Assembly (NCBI GenBank): GCA_963675135.1 | Contig: OY776131.1 | Span: forward strand, 36,789,381-36,853,380 | Reading direction: 5' to 3' | DNA length: 64,000 nt | Origin: Galeopsis tetrahit | Lineage: Eukaryota > Streptophyta > Magnoliopsida > Lamiales > Lamiaceae | In this document: positions 1-11,133 of the stretch, piece by piece | Layout of the letters: the number at the start of each line of letters is the position of its first letter | Numbering within the stretch: position 1 is the stretch's first letter | The notes under the pieces: model-generated | The model's input: only the letters and a program-made list of their open reading frames with translations | Database searches by the model: none | Told to the model about the DNA's origin: nothing | Translations under genes and position numbers: made by a program

Positions 1-205
1 TTTAACAGGTAAGAGATGCTGATATATAATATGATCAATGACCCTATAATCACGAAACTGAAAAAATAAGTGAAGAGCTACCTAATCAATCAATCATGGT
101 AGAAAGCTAGGGAAAAATAAAAAATGAACTGATTATCAAAAAACCATTAGCAAAATAATTAGAGTGAAGCCAATGTATAATCTCAGGAAAGAAAGGAAAC
201 CATAC

Positions 206-565
206 CTATAAGATGCCAAAAGTTGTCTGAAAAACTTTGTTATTGCTGAAAAACTTGATGTTGTTCCTTAGTTGATCAATTACTTGAAGATAACTTTCGA
301 GGTCCTCATGTGGGCTATTCCATTGGCTATCACCATAAAGCTGCAGCAAAAAAACAGCAAACACATTATAGCAAACTAAAACATCAAATTACACCAGAAA
401 AAAAAATTCCCACACAAGGGCTTTCATATCTGTAAACTTGGCTTCCTTCCGAATTAAGATCTTTGAGGTCTTCTATCTTTAATCATCTTCTATTCGCTGC
501 CGTCGAACGAAGAATCCGAAGCAGTCGCAGTGGTGGTGGAAAATTGAATTTGATCGGTCATTTGA
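206..565 (-). pseudogene. EXO70-like exocyst subunit, fragment of two exons
   Basis: On the minus strand, 340 to 206 reads as an exon after a polypyrimidine-AG acceptor (CTGCAG at 341-346). Its translation contains SPHEDLESYL, then QVIDQLRNNIKFFSNNK, then a GIL ending. This matches the conserved N-terminal region of plant EXO70 (GPHEDLESYL...IAQLR...SNKSFKSS.GVL), the exocyst subunit that tethers secretory vesicles at the plasma membrane. The exon ends in an in-frame TAG immediately before GTATGG, so it either stops or has lost its donor phase. A possible first exon starts with ATG at 563-565 (MTDQIQF...) and stops after 23 codons. The rest of the gene is not visible before the left edge. I read it as a relic or a badly degraded gene end; the family assignment is firmer than the gene model. 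Confidence 0.55.
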
Positions 566-962
566 AAAGTTTTGTAATATGATGAAATAAATTAAGAGAC
601 AGTCTCTCTGACTCCCTCGACGTTGGAATTGTAATAGGTATGACACGTGGGATTTTTTTTTTTACCTCATATTGACATATGGAAAAAAAACTTTTGACTC
701 AATTGACAAATGGCGAAAGGAGAGGAGACACGTGGCAGAAGGATGGAGAGTCTTTCTTCCTTTTATTATATAAGATTCTTAATACTACTTTCTTATTTCT
801 CTTACTTTTCTTTACACACTCATTCTCTCTCATATTATTCTTCTACTCACTTATTCTCACTCTTATTTTTATACAGTTATATAAAAATTATCAATAATAA
901 AATATTACAACATCACTCTTAATGTGACATAAAGCAACATCTATCCCTACTTTTCACACAAT
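566..962. other. AT-rich intergenic stretch
   Basis: Pyrimidine-rich, low-complexity sequence. The small open frames here (up to 72 codons) translate into Phe/Leu/Ser runs and look like chance. No gene is supported. Confidence 0.6.
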
Positions 963-983
963 GAGTGCTACATCTAGTCATAT

Positions 984-1340
984 GAGTGTTATCCATAACT
1001 AAAATAAAAGTGTACCTCCAATTATCCATACTCTTAATGTGACATAAAACAACATCTAAAAGTATCCATATGATTTTAACTCCGACACGGATTAAGACGA
1101 GGTTGAGGATTGTACCTCCAATTATGTTTCTGCTGAGTTAATAATGTTGAACAAATGAATGTTTCTGAGGATAATTTTGAATGTTTACTGATCAAACTAT
1201 ACTGGGTAACAATATATATTGGCGAATGGTCACCACTTGCAGAATTTGAGGTGAACATTATTTAAAATGGGGACCATATTAACAAAGAAATAAACATTAG
1301 AAAATGAGAGATCACATGGATTGTCTCGTGATCACATGTT
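984..1340. repeat. Duplicated block, copy 1 (partner at 14761-15100)
   Basis: This block aligns nearly colinearly with 14761-15100. Shared landmarks are TTATCCATAACTAAAATAAA, GACGAGGTTGAGGATTGT, GTTTCTGCTGAGTTAATAAT, CACTTGCAGAATTTGA and GATCACATGGATTGTCTC. The last one joins CACATG to a canonical auxin-response core TGTCTC and resembles the composite found in the SAUR promoters. It is probably a detached piece of duplicated SAUR flanking DNA. No open frame is conserved between the two copies. Confidence 0.7.
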
Positions 1341-2220
1341 CCAATTCTCATATTTCATATTTTATTCCACTATATGGATGATTGGCAAGTATTATATTAA
1401 AAAATAATCAACGTCATATAATATTTAGGGCGACACTTGTTAAAAATCCAGTAGGGTGGAATACCAGTGGAACACGAAAAGTAGAATAGGAGAATCGGAC
1501 CGTCCAATCATGTAATATATTTCTTGTATATTAATTTCCTATATACACTCTCCCGCACTCGTGGGCTTAGCTAATTATCACCTCCACCCTTTGTGGGAGG
1601 AGTCCTCCCAATCTTGTAATATACTGAAAGAATTTTGTTAATACTAAAAGTCCGAACATATAAAGAAGTGGAAAATTAATTTTTATTTATTAATTTCCTA
1701 ATATATATTCATTATTACAATTATAAATAAATTCTGCAAAACGATTCAAAGTGAACTGGGATATATGCATGTCGACCCTCGGTCGATCTGGACCAACTTG
1801 CCAAGGCCAAGAAATCGTCCCCTATTGACCCCTACCAGCCAAGGCCAAGAATTCGTCCCTTATTGACCCCTACCGTATTCAGAAAGAGGCATCTCGGGTT
1901 GCTATGGCAATCTACCGATAGACCTCAAGAGGCGGGGTGGGCCTCCCCTAGCATTCGGTTGACGTTCACCGGCAATTTAATTTAATAAATGTTATTATAT
2001 AAATTAATAAATAACTAACTAACTAATTTAATTAATAATATTTTAAAATCTTACGTGTAAATAGGTCGTGCGCTGGTATGTGGATGCTTGTGTGTTCGGT
2101 CGAAGGAATTGGGAATGCTTACATTGTTGTCCAGGTGAGTGGGAGCGCGTCTCCCGCTCCTATATTATCAAACGTGTAAATAAAATTAATATAAATTCAA
2201 TTAATATATATATATATATA
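1341..2220. other. Intergenic; short GC-richer island with a 38-bp tandem pair
   Basis: Mostly AT-rich. Between about 1767 and 1975 the base composition rises and a 38-bp unit (GCCAAGGCCAAGAA...) is present twice in tandem, at 1800-1837 and 1838-1875, with three differences. The stretch ends in a TA dinucleotide run at about 2205-2220. No gene was recognised. Confidence 0.5.
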
Positions 2221-2431
2221 GAATACTGAACCAAGGTTTTTTATGGAACCAGATTACTGAGCTGTCACTCCGCGTCATCATCCACATCATTCTTATTGAT
2301 ATATTTTAAAAGATAATTTAAAACAAATCTTATCCATTAAAATATATTTTAATTTTTTAATATGTAATCTCTCACTTAACCATTAGTAAAAACCAGCAAA
2401 TTTTCCATCTGCCCACCCACCAACGATTTAT

Positions 2432-2668
2432 TTTTTCTGATTTACTATTTATTTTTCCTGGAAAAATCAAGCTTTTCCCACAAAGCAAATCAAGTTTTCT
2501 ACAATTATTACTTTTTTTTTTTTTCAATTTACTAACACAAACAAATATTTTTTCTGATTTACTATTTATTTTTCCTGGAAAAATCAAGCTTTTCCCACAA
2601 AGCAAATCAAGTTTTCTACAATTATTACTTTTTTTTTTTTTTTCAATTTACTAACACAAACAAATAGC
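2432..2668. repeat. Two tandem copies of a ~117-bp unit
   Basis: The run from TTTTTCTGATTTACTATTTA to CTAACACAAACAAATA occurs at 2432-2548 and again at 2549-2668, differing mainly in T-run length. It lies at the inner edge of the left TIR of the 2221-3918 element. Confidence 0.85.
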
Positions 2669-2910
2669 GGTGATGGATGACAAAATTTATAATTTAGCAA
2701 TAAAATGATAAAAAAAAATGATAATATTGAATCAAAACAGAGTCATTCATTTAAGAGAAGATTAATCAAATCGCTTATAAGGATGAATATTATAATATGA
2801 AAACAGTGCAATGTCGAAAGCTATCACTCAAGCATTCCCACGTACATATTACAATATGAAAAATGTAGACACCTCATTAATAATATTATATTCAGAGGTC
2901 CCTCATGGGT

Positions 2911-2984
2911 GGTTGCAAAAACGTGTGTATGATTTGCGTAGTCGATAGGTTGCAAAAACGTGTGTATGATTTGCGTAGTCGATA
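2911..2984. repeat. Two perfect tandem copies of a 37-bp unit
   Basis: The unit begins GGTTGCAAAAACGTGTGTAT and is repeated without a mismatch at 2911-2947 and 2948-2984. No function is evident. Confidence 0.9.
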
Positions 2985-3129
2985 GGTTCTGGCATATGTG
3001 AAACACATTTTTAGTGTTGATACAATATGGCCAATAAAAAGAAAAATGATTTTGTGCTTACAGAAACAAGCCAATTTGTACACAAAGTGAAACTTTTTTG
3101 TGCTTCCAGAAATAAATTGATGATGCATT

Positions 3130-3298
3130 TTTTTTTGAAGTCTCGGATATCCGATCCAAGGACCGACTAATCCCACCGCCCACTTGCGGGGGTCCCGTTT
3201 AAAGTCAGAGCTTTGCGCTCTGTATGACATGGCCCCTAGAAATTGTTTGCACCTTAGAGATTATAAATGAGATTTATGTTGTTCAAAGCCTCACACAA
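3130..3298 (-). mobile_element. SINE-like retroposon
   Basis: The insert starts with a T-run (poly-A of the minus strand). It is bracketed by near-identical direct repeats, AATAAATTGATGATGCAT at about 3113-3130 and AATAAGTTGATGATGCAT at about 3301-3318, as expected for a retroposon target duplication. Its minus strand contains GGGACCCCCGC and GTGGGATTAGTCGG just before the A-run, a 3' signature I associate with plant SINEs. Length (~170 bp) fits. It lies inside the 2221-3918 TIR element. I could not identify A and B boxes with certainty. Confidence 0.6.
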
Positions 3299-3924
3299 AA
3301 ATAAGTTGATGATGCATTCCATTTCATGCAGCTTGCTGATTTACTTTCTTTGATTTAGCTAATAAGTACATCCTCCATTATTTTTTAGGTTTAACATGTT
3401 ACTGCTAAATTGTAAATTATGCTATTATTAAAGTTTTTTTAAAAAAAAAATTCTAAGAACTTGTCATTATATACAAGTGAATTTTCTAATCTATGATACA
3501 TTAAAATATTTTATGAAATAACGATTAGAAAATTATACATATACGACAAAATTAAGATATTAAATTAATTTATTTTTTGCTTGGAAAATAAGTAATAATT
3601 GCAAAAAACTTGGATTTGCTTTGTGGGAAAGCTTTCTGCTTTTCTTGATTTTTCAAATCAGAAAAAATAAATCGTTGGTGGAGTTGGTGGGTGGGCAGAT
3701 GGAAGATTTGATTTGGTTTGAAGATGTTTTCTGGTTTTTACTAATGGTTAAGAGAGAGATTACATATTAAAAAATTAAAATATATGTTAATGGATAAGAT
3801 TTGTTTTAAATTATCTTTTAAAATATATCAATAAGAATGATGTGGATGATGACGCGGAGTGATAGCTCAGTAATCTGGTTCCATAAAAAACCCGAAGGTT
3901 GGTTCTATATCAGTACTCTATATA

Positions 3925-4199
3925 TATATATATGTAAACATGAATTTAAATATGTACTTACGATGGTAAGACTGTGCTCGTAGATAAACGGGACCTCACC
4001 CAATGTCGTGCGATCAATATCGTCTCCTTTAGGCTCACTGCTATGGTTTGTTGCGTTCTTCTGACACCTCTACCTGTGATGATTTGGGTCATTCCATTCC
4101 ACTCATTCACCCTAATTGCTCGGGTTGTCCAGTCTTTTCTATAAGCCATCCTCCACTATCGGTATCTCATTTCCTTGTACAAGGACTGAGACATCATAC
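3925..4199 (-). pseudogene. Unrecognised coding-like relic (minus strand)
   Basis: The minus strand of 4149-3958 is open for 63 codons and is followed by a good splice donor, ATC|GTAAGT at 3957-3962. Another minus frame in the same block reads TTLGEVPFIYEHSL before that donor, but is interrupted upstream. With the LINE removed, the sequence joins 13410 onwards, since both sides share the 16-bp LINE target site. I do not recognise a family. It may be a decayed exon of the host locus. Confidence 0.25.
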
Positions 4200-5524
4200 A
4201 GAAGGCCCTAAACACGGTGCTCAACTCGTTGCCTATCTATTATTTGTCCTTCTACCACATACCTAAAAAAAGCCTTGAGTGAATTAATTAAATTGTAGAT
4301 AAATTTTCTGTGGGTGGGTGGGTGGGGAGGGGGGAGTGCGAAATCTACAAACATTCCTTGGGTTTCGTGGAATGATATTTTGACACGTATTTTTCAATAC
4401 TCACCTCTCAAGTATAAGAGGATCGTAGTAATAACAGTAAGTGTCCGGTTAAATTATCGAACCACGGGACTAGTTAGTTAGTGTAGCCTTAGTGTTGTGT
4501 GCGTCACGTAATTATAGTGAAAGAGCATGGGTGAGCGATAAATACTAATTGAAAAATGAAACAAGATAAACACTAACTAAAAAAAATAAGTAAAATGATG
4601 ATCAAGATCAAATGTGAGAAGTAGTGTTCGGGTGTTCTTCATTATGTGAAAATCGATTAAAGCTTAACTTGAACGTTTAATTCATTGGTTGGTGTATGAT
4701 AAAAGCAATCACTAAAAATGTATAAAGCACCTAAGATCGAGAGGAAGGATAGAGTCGTTCTTACCCGGGTAATCACACAATTAAAGATTCTACCTAAACT
4801 ATACTAATTTAATCTCTAATCATGTTTTCCACCTGAATACTAGAAACCGAACTCCTATAGTCTCTTCACTACTTACATAATTAGTGTAAATTAATGAGGT
4901 TCTAATGAAATTTACTCAACTCTCGTTGCGATAAACCAATATATACTCAAATCACATTTATCACAACCTTCGATTATACGATCTACACGACTAACCAACT
5001 CTCGTTGCACTAATCATGCTTCAACATAGAATCTAATAATTGAAATCATGCAATTGATTAATAAATACCCACTAATTTAATCAATACACCACTAATAGAA
5101 TTAAACAATCAAAACTAAACAATCAAAACTAAACTAAAAATCTAATTCCATCATAAATCCAAACACCCAAACACCAACAAAACTAGCCAATAACTAAATT
5201 AACAAATGAAAACACATTCATAAAATATAAATAACAAAACATTTAATTAAAAAAAAGTAGGGATTTTCTTAGGATAGTTTTTGTATCGCCTGGACTATTA
5301 ATAGTTCGGATGTCAAATTGCATCGCTCTGTGTCGCCCTCTGTGTCGCCCTAACTTGATACCTGTTGCCTTTTTTTAATATTTTAAAATAATTATTTAAA
5401 TTTTATTTTATTATTTACTATTTTATCCTTTATTAAAATTAATAATAATATTATTTAAATTAAACAATACAAATGTAAAATTAGATTTTTTTAATAGAAT
5501 TAAATTATTATTTTATTTATATTT

Positions 5525-6230
5525 TATCTACACCTGCTCATTTAATTAGTTCACCCTCAAATTATTTTTTTACTCCGGTTATCTGCATCCGCTCATTTTA
5601 TGAGTTCACCCCAAATTATTTTTTAACCATGGTTATCTGCAATCGCTCATTTTATAAGTTCACCCAAAATTATTTTTTACCACGGTTATCTGTACCTGCT
5701 CATTTTATAAGTTCACCTCAGAAGATTTTTTTTTAAATGAAATAATTACATTTAAAGGACTATATTATACTTTTATTAATTTACACAAAATATAATAAAA
5801 TCAACCCTAATTTGTAGGGTGATACTCGAGTACATGCAAGATACCGGTACACACCAATTTTAATTTTTTATTTATATTTTATCTACACCCACTCATTTAA
5901 TGAGTTCACCCAAAAATCATTTTTTTTACTACGGTTATCTGCACCCGTTCATTTTATGAGTTCACCCCCAAATCATTTTTTTTATCACGGTTATGTGCAC
6001 CCGCTCATTTTATGAGTTCACCCCTAAATTATCTACACCCCTCATTTTATGAGTTCCCCCCAAATCTTTTTTTACTACGGTTACCTGCACCCGTTCATTT
6101 TAGGAGTTCACCCCAAATCATTTTTTATCACGGTTATGTGCACCCGCTCATTTTATGAGTTCACCCCTAAATTATTATTTTTTACCACGTTTATCTACAC
6201 CCCTCATTTTATGAGTTCACCCCAAAAATA
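5525..6230. repeat. Minisatellite, ~55-58 bp unit, in two clusters
   Basis: The unit contains TATCTGCACCCGCTCATTTT, then ATGAGTTCACCCC, then AAATTATTTTTTACCACGGT. About four copies lie at 5525-5725 and six at 5873-6230. Each cluster is followed by the same ~80-bp spacer (ATTACATTTAAA...TTTACACAAAATATAATAAA) at about 5745-5820 and 6244-6320, so the array with its spacer was itself duplicated. Confidence 0.85.
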
Positions 6231-7996
6231 TTTTTAAAAAAGTAATTACATTTAAAATACAATATTATCCTTTTATTAATTTACACAAAATATAATAAAA
6301 TCAACCTTAATTTGTATATTTACAATCTGTAGTCAAGTCATTACCGAGTTACCGTCGATTCACCATCAAGTCATCCATATTTTTAGAAAAAAATCGTAAA
6401 ACATAATTTTAAAAAAAAACTATCGAAATTAGGCAAAAATCTTGATTTTTTTCTTTCTAAGTTTTCTTCCCTCTCCTCTTTTTTTCCCATTTTCAGTTTT
6501 TTTTCCTTTTACTTTTTTTTTTATTTTTCATTTTTTCATGTGTATTTTTTTTAAATTTTAATACAAAATAATATTATATGTATGATTTTATTATAGTCGT
6601 TAATACAATAAGTAATAACGAGTAATACCATAAATTGTAATCAGTAATACCATTAACAGTAATTAGTACGAATAAACACTTATCTTATTCAAAGTGAGAT
6701 GGTCTCATGGCGACACTGTTCATAAATTAGTAAAAATAAACACTTTATTTTTTCCAAAGTGTTAAAACGTCATTCTCAAACTATGTTTTGGAAAGCAAAA
6801 TTTTGGTGAAATCAGAATAAAAAAACTTTAGAAAATGTGAATGGAACTATAGGAAAACGTCATGATCAGACCATCGATTAGTTCTAAAAATTATGTGTCC
6901 ATATAATGTTGCTTACGAACATTGACCTAATGTCCGATTTGTATAATGTAACTAGATTGATTGTTACTAGACTTGAAATTTACATTATTGAGGAGACATT
7001 TTTATTTTGGAAGGAATGTTGGTAGTAAAGTTTTTATTTTGAGAATAATATTGAGTGTTTCGATGACACGGCTCCCATAGAGTTTCGAATAAGATAATTT
7101 CTTATTCTATTGTCTTTTGCAATGACGATAAATAAAAGTTAAAGGTCAGTCTCTTTTCATGGTAGGTGTGTAGTGTGTACCTTCTGAAACATGTTCATGC
7201 ATAGACAATTATATGTTGCAGCCCTCTAGAGTTAAGAGTGTATTGAAAAATATTTACCTAGATTCAAATGAATAACAAATTTACAAATTTATACTATGGA
7301 GTACATGTTTCAAATATTTTTTTAATTGACAAATTAAACTTAAAATATATTATAAATTTATTTGAATTCTTTAAGGGCACTAACAGTCCTACGTTGCCCA
7401 TTGTGACATTGTCCCTCCTTTACGTCAAAAAAAAAAAAGAAATTGTGATCGAGAGCAAACCGAGTAAGTGGAGACTTTTTGGGCCAACAATGTTAGCCCA
7501 TTTAATTAAAAGTGGAGAATGTTTTGGGCTAGCACTTAATTAAAAGTGGGCAGCCCAATTGTTTTATCAAAGAAAATAACCAAATTGAACAACCAATTTC
7601 TTGAATTGTGCGTGAGTAATAACAAATGTTCAAAAAAAAAAATTAACATAATGTTCTTTCAACCATTACAACGAAAAAATACATCAGTTTTTCAAAATAA
7701 TCCCATCTTCATGTTGAGCCCCCTAAAATATTATAAAACATGCTGAAATTTTATAATATTATAAAACATGCTGAAATTTTATAATAAATGAACAAAAAAT
7801 TCCTCAAAATTAATCCACACAATTGATGTTTTTTGTCTTTTCTTTTTAATGACAAAATCATTATCTTAGGTATTATTAGATGAAGTTGTGTCATCATTCT
7901 CATGTTGAGAAGATATCTATAAAATATACATTAAAAATAAAATTAATAAATGTCAGAATCTTATCATATTCATAAATTTCAAATAAATCTCATAAA

Positions 7997-8090
7997 TCAA
8001 TAACCATATATAGAAATCATACAAATTTTATATGAATAACAAATCAATAACCATATATAAATCATACAAATTTTATATGAATAACAATTG
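7997..8090. repeat. Tandem duplication of a ~45-bp unit
   Basis: The unit runs from ATCAATAACCATATATA through AATCATACAAATTTTATA to TGAATAACAA and occurs twice, the first copy with a two-base insertion. It lies inside MULE A. The rest of 6320-8600 is AT-rich with no recognisable gene. Confidence 0.8.
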
Positions 8091-9656
8091 AGATTTGAGA
8101 ATACTGCGTTAATTTGATTGTGCAGAAAAAACAGAGTATTAACACAGAAAAAAATCAAAAGTTCAATCAGAGGAATGCTCAATATCACATAAAAAAACTA
8201 GCAGTAATTATCAACAATTTGAGAATACTTCTTTTTAGGTATACTAATAATACTTATAATTCGACTAAAAATGAACAAAAAATAAAAAATATAAATATAA
8301 ATTACGAGCAGCGGATGTGCAGAGAGTTTTTTTGAACGTGTTTTGTAGGTTTTCTCCTGATTTTAAAAAATCCAGAATCTCTTTCTGTTAGATTATATAA
8401 AGTATCTTCGCTAATTTTCTGATCATAAACATATCAATTACTCCATGATCATAAATTGTAACAACTTTTCTGAATTCTGAATAGACAGACCGGCACATAC
8501 AATAGCCACGCCCAATTTTTTGATCTCGAAACAGAAATTTGTATAAAAAATTCAACTAAATTAATAATTTAACCTAAAATTCAATTCATTCAAATAAAAA
8601 AAGATAATTTATTGTTTATTATGATTATTAATGATATGAGAATTAAAATAAAGATTATATATTATCAATTAATTTTTTTATTAATCATGTGAGGATAAAT
8701 TTGTAATTTTATAATTATATATTTAAAATTATTAAATTTAATTTAAAAGTGTAATAGGGCGACAAAAAACGATAATGAGTGCAATGCAAGGCGATGGATT
8801 CTGCGACGCCAAATGCAACAGGTAGCAGGTCATCAAATATAAGCCATTAGATTTCAGATCTGATGGCTCAGATTATTGGACTGTTGATAGTCCAGGCGAC
8901 ATTGGACTGTCCTTAGAAGGCCCCAAAAAAGTATCACCTCACAAAGTCTTCAAATCTTCCAATACTTGCAATAAAATAAAATACTCAATTGAAATCTATC
9001 TAAAACATTAAATAAAAGTTAAACTAATGAGTGGAGTGGAGTTTGGAGGAGAGGGTTTCTCCCCAATGGTGATGCGCCTGCTTTCCTCGCCTGTATTGGC
9101 CGAATTCTGCTGCATGTGTTAATCCCCCATTCATGAAATGGCTGATGGGCCATTTTTATTTTTCTTCTTGGGGCCCAATGTGCTCCCCAATTTAATTGCT
9201 GCTGATATATATAGGGTCTGACTATTTACACCTCCATTTCGGTTTAGAACACTCCCCCGATTGATGCACACCCCCTAAAATATGTCAGGATTGATGCACC
9301 CCTCCATGAATTGTCATAAATACCCTTTTTATCATTTTAATACATTTTCCAAACACACCCCTAAACCCTAATTTTTTTTTCTCCTTCCTCCCCTCTTCCC
9401 TCATCCCTCCCCTCTTCCCTCATCCCTCCATCGCCGCTGCAGAAGAAAAAAAACCCAACTCAACCCCCAGCCCACCTACCCCCCACCGCCCCTCCCTACC
9501 TCCAGCCCCTCTGCACGCAGCAACGCCATCTCCCCTCCTCTGTTTTTTTTTTTTTACTTTTTTCTATGTTATTTTCCAAACAAAGCCTCCTCCCTCTCTA
9601 TACGCTCACGTTTGTTGCAAAAAAGGTAGGTTTTTTTCTCTTTTTTTTTTTTTTAT

Positions 9657-9743
9657 TTCGACAAATCAGGGTCGACCCCTTGCATTCTCGTCGACAATAG
9701 GGTGTCGACGAGAGTGTATTTTGGTCGACCCTGGTTCGTCGAA
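9657..9743. repeat. Hairpin 1 in MULE B
   Basis: An inverted repeat with arms of about 40 bases. The left arm runs TCGACAAATCAGGGTCGACC to TTCTCGTCGACA; the right arm, complemented, runs TCGACGAACCAGGGTCGACC to CTCTCGTCGACAC. The modules TCGAC-AA-CAG-GTCGACC and CTCTCGTCGAC recur in hairpins 2 and 3 and in the array of element C. Confidence 0.85.
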
Positions 9744-9770
9744 TTATTTCAATTTTTTTTTAAAAAAAAA

Positions 9771-9858
9771 ATTCGACAAACCAGTGTCGACCATATTCAA
9801 TCTCGTCGACATCTTATTACCGACGAGAGTGAATATGGTCGACACTGGTTTGTCGAAA
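9771..9858. repeat. Hairpin 2 in MULE B
   Basis: The left arm TTCGACAAACCAGTGTCGAC, then CATATTCAATCTCGTCG, pairs with a right arm that is almost its exact complement, around a short loop at about 9812-9822. T- and A-runs on each side extend the foldback. Confidence 0.88.
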
Positions 9859-10845
9859 TTTTAAAAAAAAAATTGAAAATTTTCTAAGTTCCTGAATTTT
9901 TTTTGTTTGTTGTTTGTGCTGAAATTTTGTTGTTTGGTGGTGGTGGTTGTGCGGCGACAGTGATGGTGGTGGTGCGGCGACGGTGGTGGTGGCTGGTAAA
10001 AATTAGATTTAGGGTTTAAAGGGGAAGGAGGGGTGCATTTAGTAGTGTAATATGACTTAAAGGGTATTTTTGGTTTTTTACATTATTATTATATTATTAA
10101 ACTGAAAGGGGGAGTGTTCTAAACCGAAATGGAGGTGTAAATAGTCCCACCATATATATAGCAAGTTGGGCCCACATAGTTTCTTCCCTGGGCCGCAGAA
10201 ATTAATGGTCATTTAATTTTGGACCTCAGCAATTTAATTAAGGCGTTGGCTATATACCCCTCCAGCCTTGATAAATATACCCCCAGATTTTTGTACCCGT
10301 AAAATGACACACGTTTGATGCACTCCCCCATAAAATACCTAATCTACCCTTATAGATGCACTCCCCCTATTAAATCATAAAAAACCCTAATTTTCTTTCC
10401 TTCTTCTTCCTCTTTCCACCAACACTTCTTCCTCCTCACCCCAAAACTCAGAGCCGCTGCCTCCAACACCGGGTCCGCCCAACGCTGTCGCCTCCAACAC
10501 CGGGTCCTCCCAACGCCGTCCGCCTCCCTCGCCGCTGTCTGCCTCCATCACCGCCACCGAAGGTAGGTTTCATTTTTTTTTCCTTTTCTGCTCATGCGAC
10601 GGCGGCGCCCCCTTGCCTAGCGCCGCCCGCCGCGAAGCCTTCTTCACCCCGCGCCGCCTCCCAGTACGCCGCCTTCTCCCTCGCCGCCGTCGAAGGTAGG
10701 GTTTTTTTTTTTTTTTTTGTTCTCTTTGCGGCGCCCCCCCTCCTCCCTCACTCACGGCAACGTCTCTGCCTCTCCTTCTTCACTGCGGCTGCCCTTTTTT
10801 TTTTTCCTCTTCTGTGCCTTTTCTGCCCTAACAGTTTTTTTTTCC

Positions 10846-10929
10846 TCGACAACTTATGGTCTAAGGTATAAACTCTCGTCAGCAATTATTTGTTGACGAG
10901 AGTGTATACCTTCGACCATAAGTTGTTGA
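10846..10929. repeat. Hairpin 3 in MULE C
   Basis: The left arm CGACAACTTATGGTCTAAGG then TATAAACTCTCGTC pairs with the right arm, whose complement reads CAACAACTTATGGTCGAAGG then TATACACTCTCGTC. The loop is about 10 bases. It shares the CTCTCGTC core with hairpins 1 and 2. Confidence 0.88.
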
Positions 10930-10962
10930 AAATTTTATTTATAAAAAAATTCATATAAAAGT

Positions 10963-11133
10963 TGTCGACAAGATTGTTTTTCGTCGACAAATCAGTGTCG
11001 ACGAGAGTGTTTTTCGTCAATAAACCAGTGTCGACGAGAGTGTTTTTTGTCGACAAACCAGTGTCGACGAGAGTGTTGTTCGTCGACAAACCAGTGTCGA
11101 CGAGAGTGTTGTTCGTCGACAAACCAGTGTCGA
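10963..11133. repeat. Tandem array of a 33-bp unit (five copies) in MULE C
   Basis: The unit reads GTCGACGAGAGTGTT then NTTCGTCGACAAACCAGT. It is built from the same two modules (CGACAAACCAGTGTCGAC and GTCGACGAGAGTG) that form the arms of hairpin 2, here laid head to tail. All six frames stay open, which explains the repetitive short frames here; I do not read them as genes. Confidence 0.9.

Larger units (their letters stand above)
2221..3918. mobile_element. Non-autonomous TIR element with ~270-310 bp terminal inverted repeats
   Basis: The left end (2221-2493) is an inverted copy of the right end (about 3609-3918). Shared arms include TTTTTTATGGAACCAG, ATTACTGAGCT.TCACTCCGC, GTCATCATCCACATCATTCT and the CAACGATTTATTTTTTCTGA block. 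Outer tips are GA(A/G)TACTG on both sides, and both flanks are TA dinucleotide runs, so the target duplication cannot be read uniquely. There is no transposase frame. Long TIRs and an AT-rich target would suit a MULE-like or foldback element. A SINE and short tandem duplications lie inside. Confidence 0.75.
5260..8924. mobile_element. MULE-type non-autonomous element A
   Basis: A perfect 9-bp duplication AAAAAAGTA flanks it (5251-5259 and 8925-8933). The ends are imperfect inverted repeats: GGGATTTTCTTAGGATAG on the left versus GGGGCCTTCTAAGGACAG (right end, complemented), followed on both sides by TCGCCTGGACTAT(T/C)AA(T/C)AGT. Nine-bp duplications are characteristic of Mutator-like elements. 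The 3.7 kb hold a minisatellite and AT-rich DNA but no transposase. It is inserted in the solo LTR. Confidence 0.85.
9215..10151. mobile_element. MULE-type non-autonomous element B
   Basis: The left tip GGTCTGACTATTTACACCTC and the right tip (complement) GGTGGGACTATTTACACCTC are inverted repeats that extend through CATTTCGGTTTAGAACACTC. They are flanked by ATATATATAG on both sides (9205-9214 and 10152-10161), a 9-10 bp duplication. There is no transposase. Internal DNA is pyrimidine-rich and GC-rich on one side, with a donor-like AAGGTAGGTTT, followed by two hairpins (separate entries). Confidence 0.88.

Noticed and set aside
679..922. Two overlapping 70-72 codon frames
   Set aside because: Phe/Leu/Ser low complexity in a T-rich tract; no family features and no conserved copy.
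10570..10755. 61-codon Arg/Lys-rich minus frame
   Set aside because: Product of GC-rich triplet-like sequence and T-runs inside MULE C.
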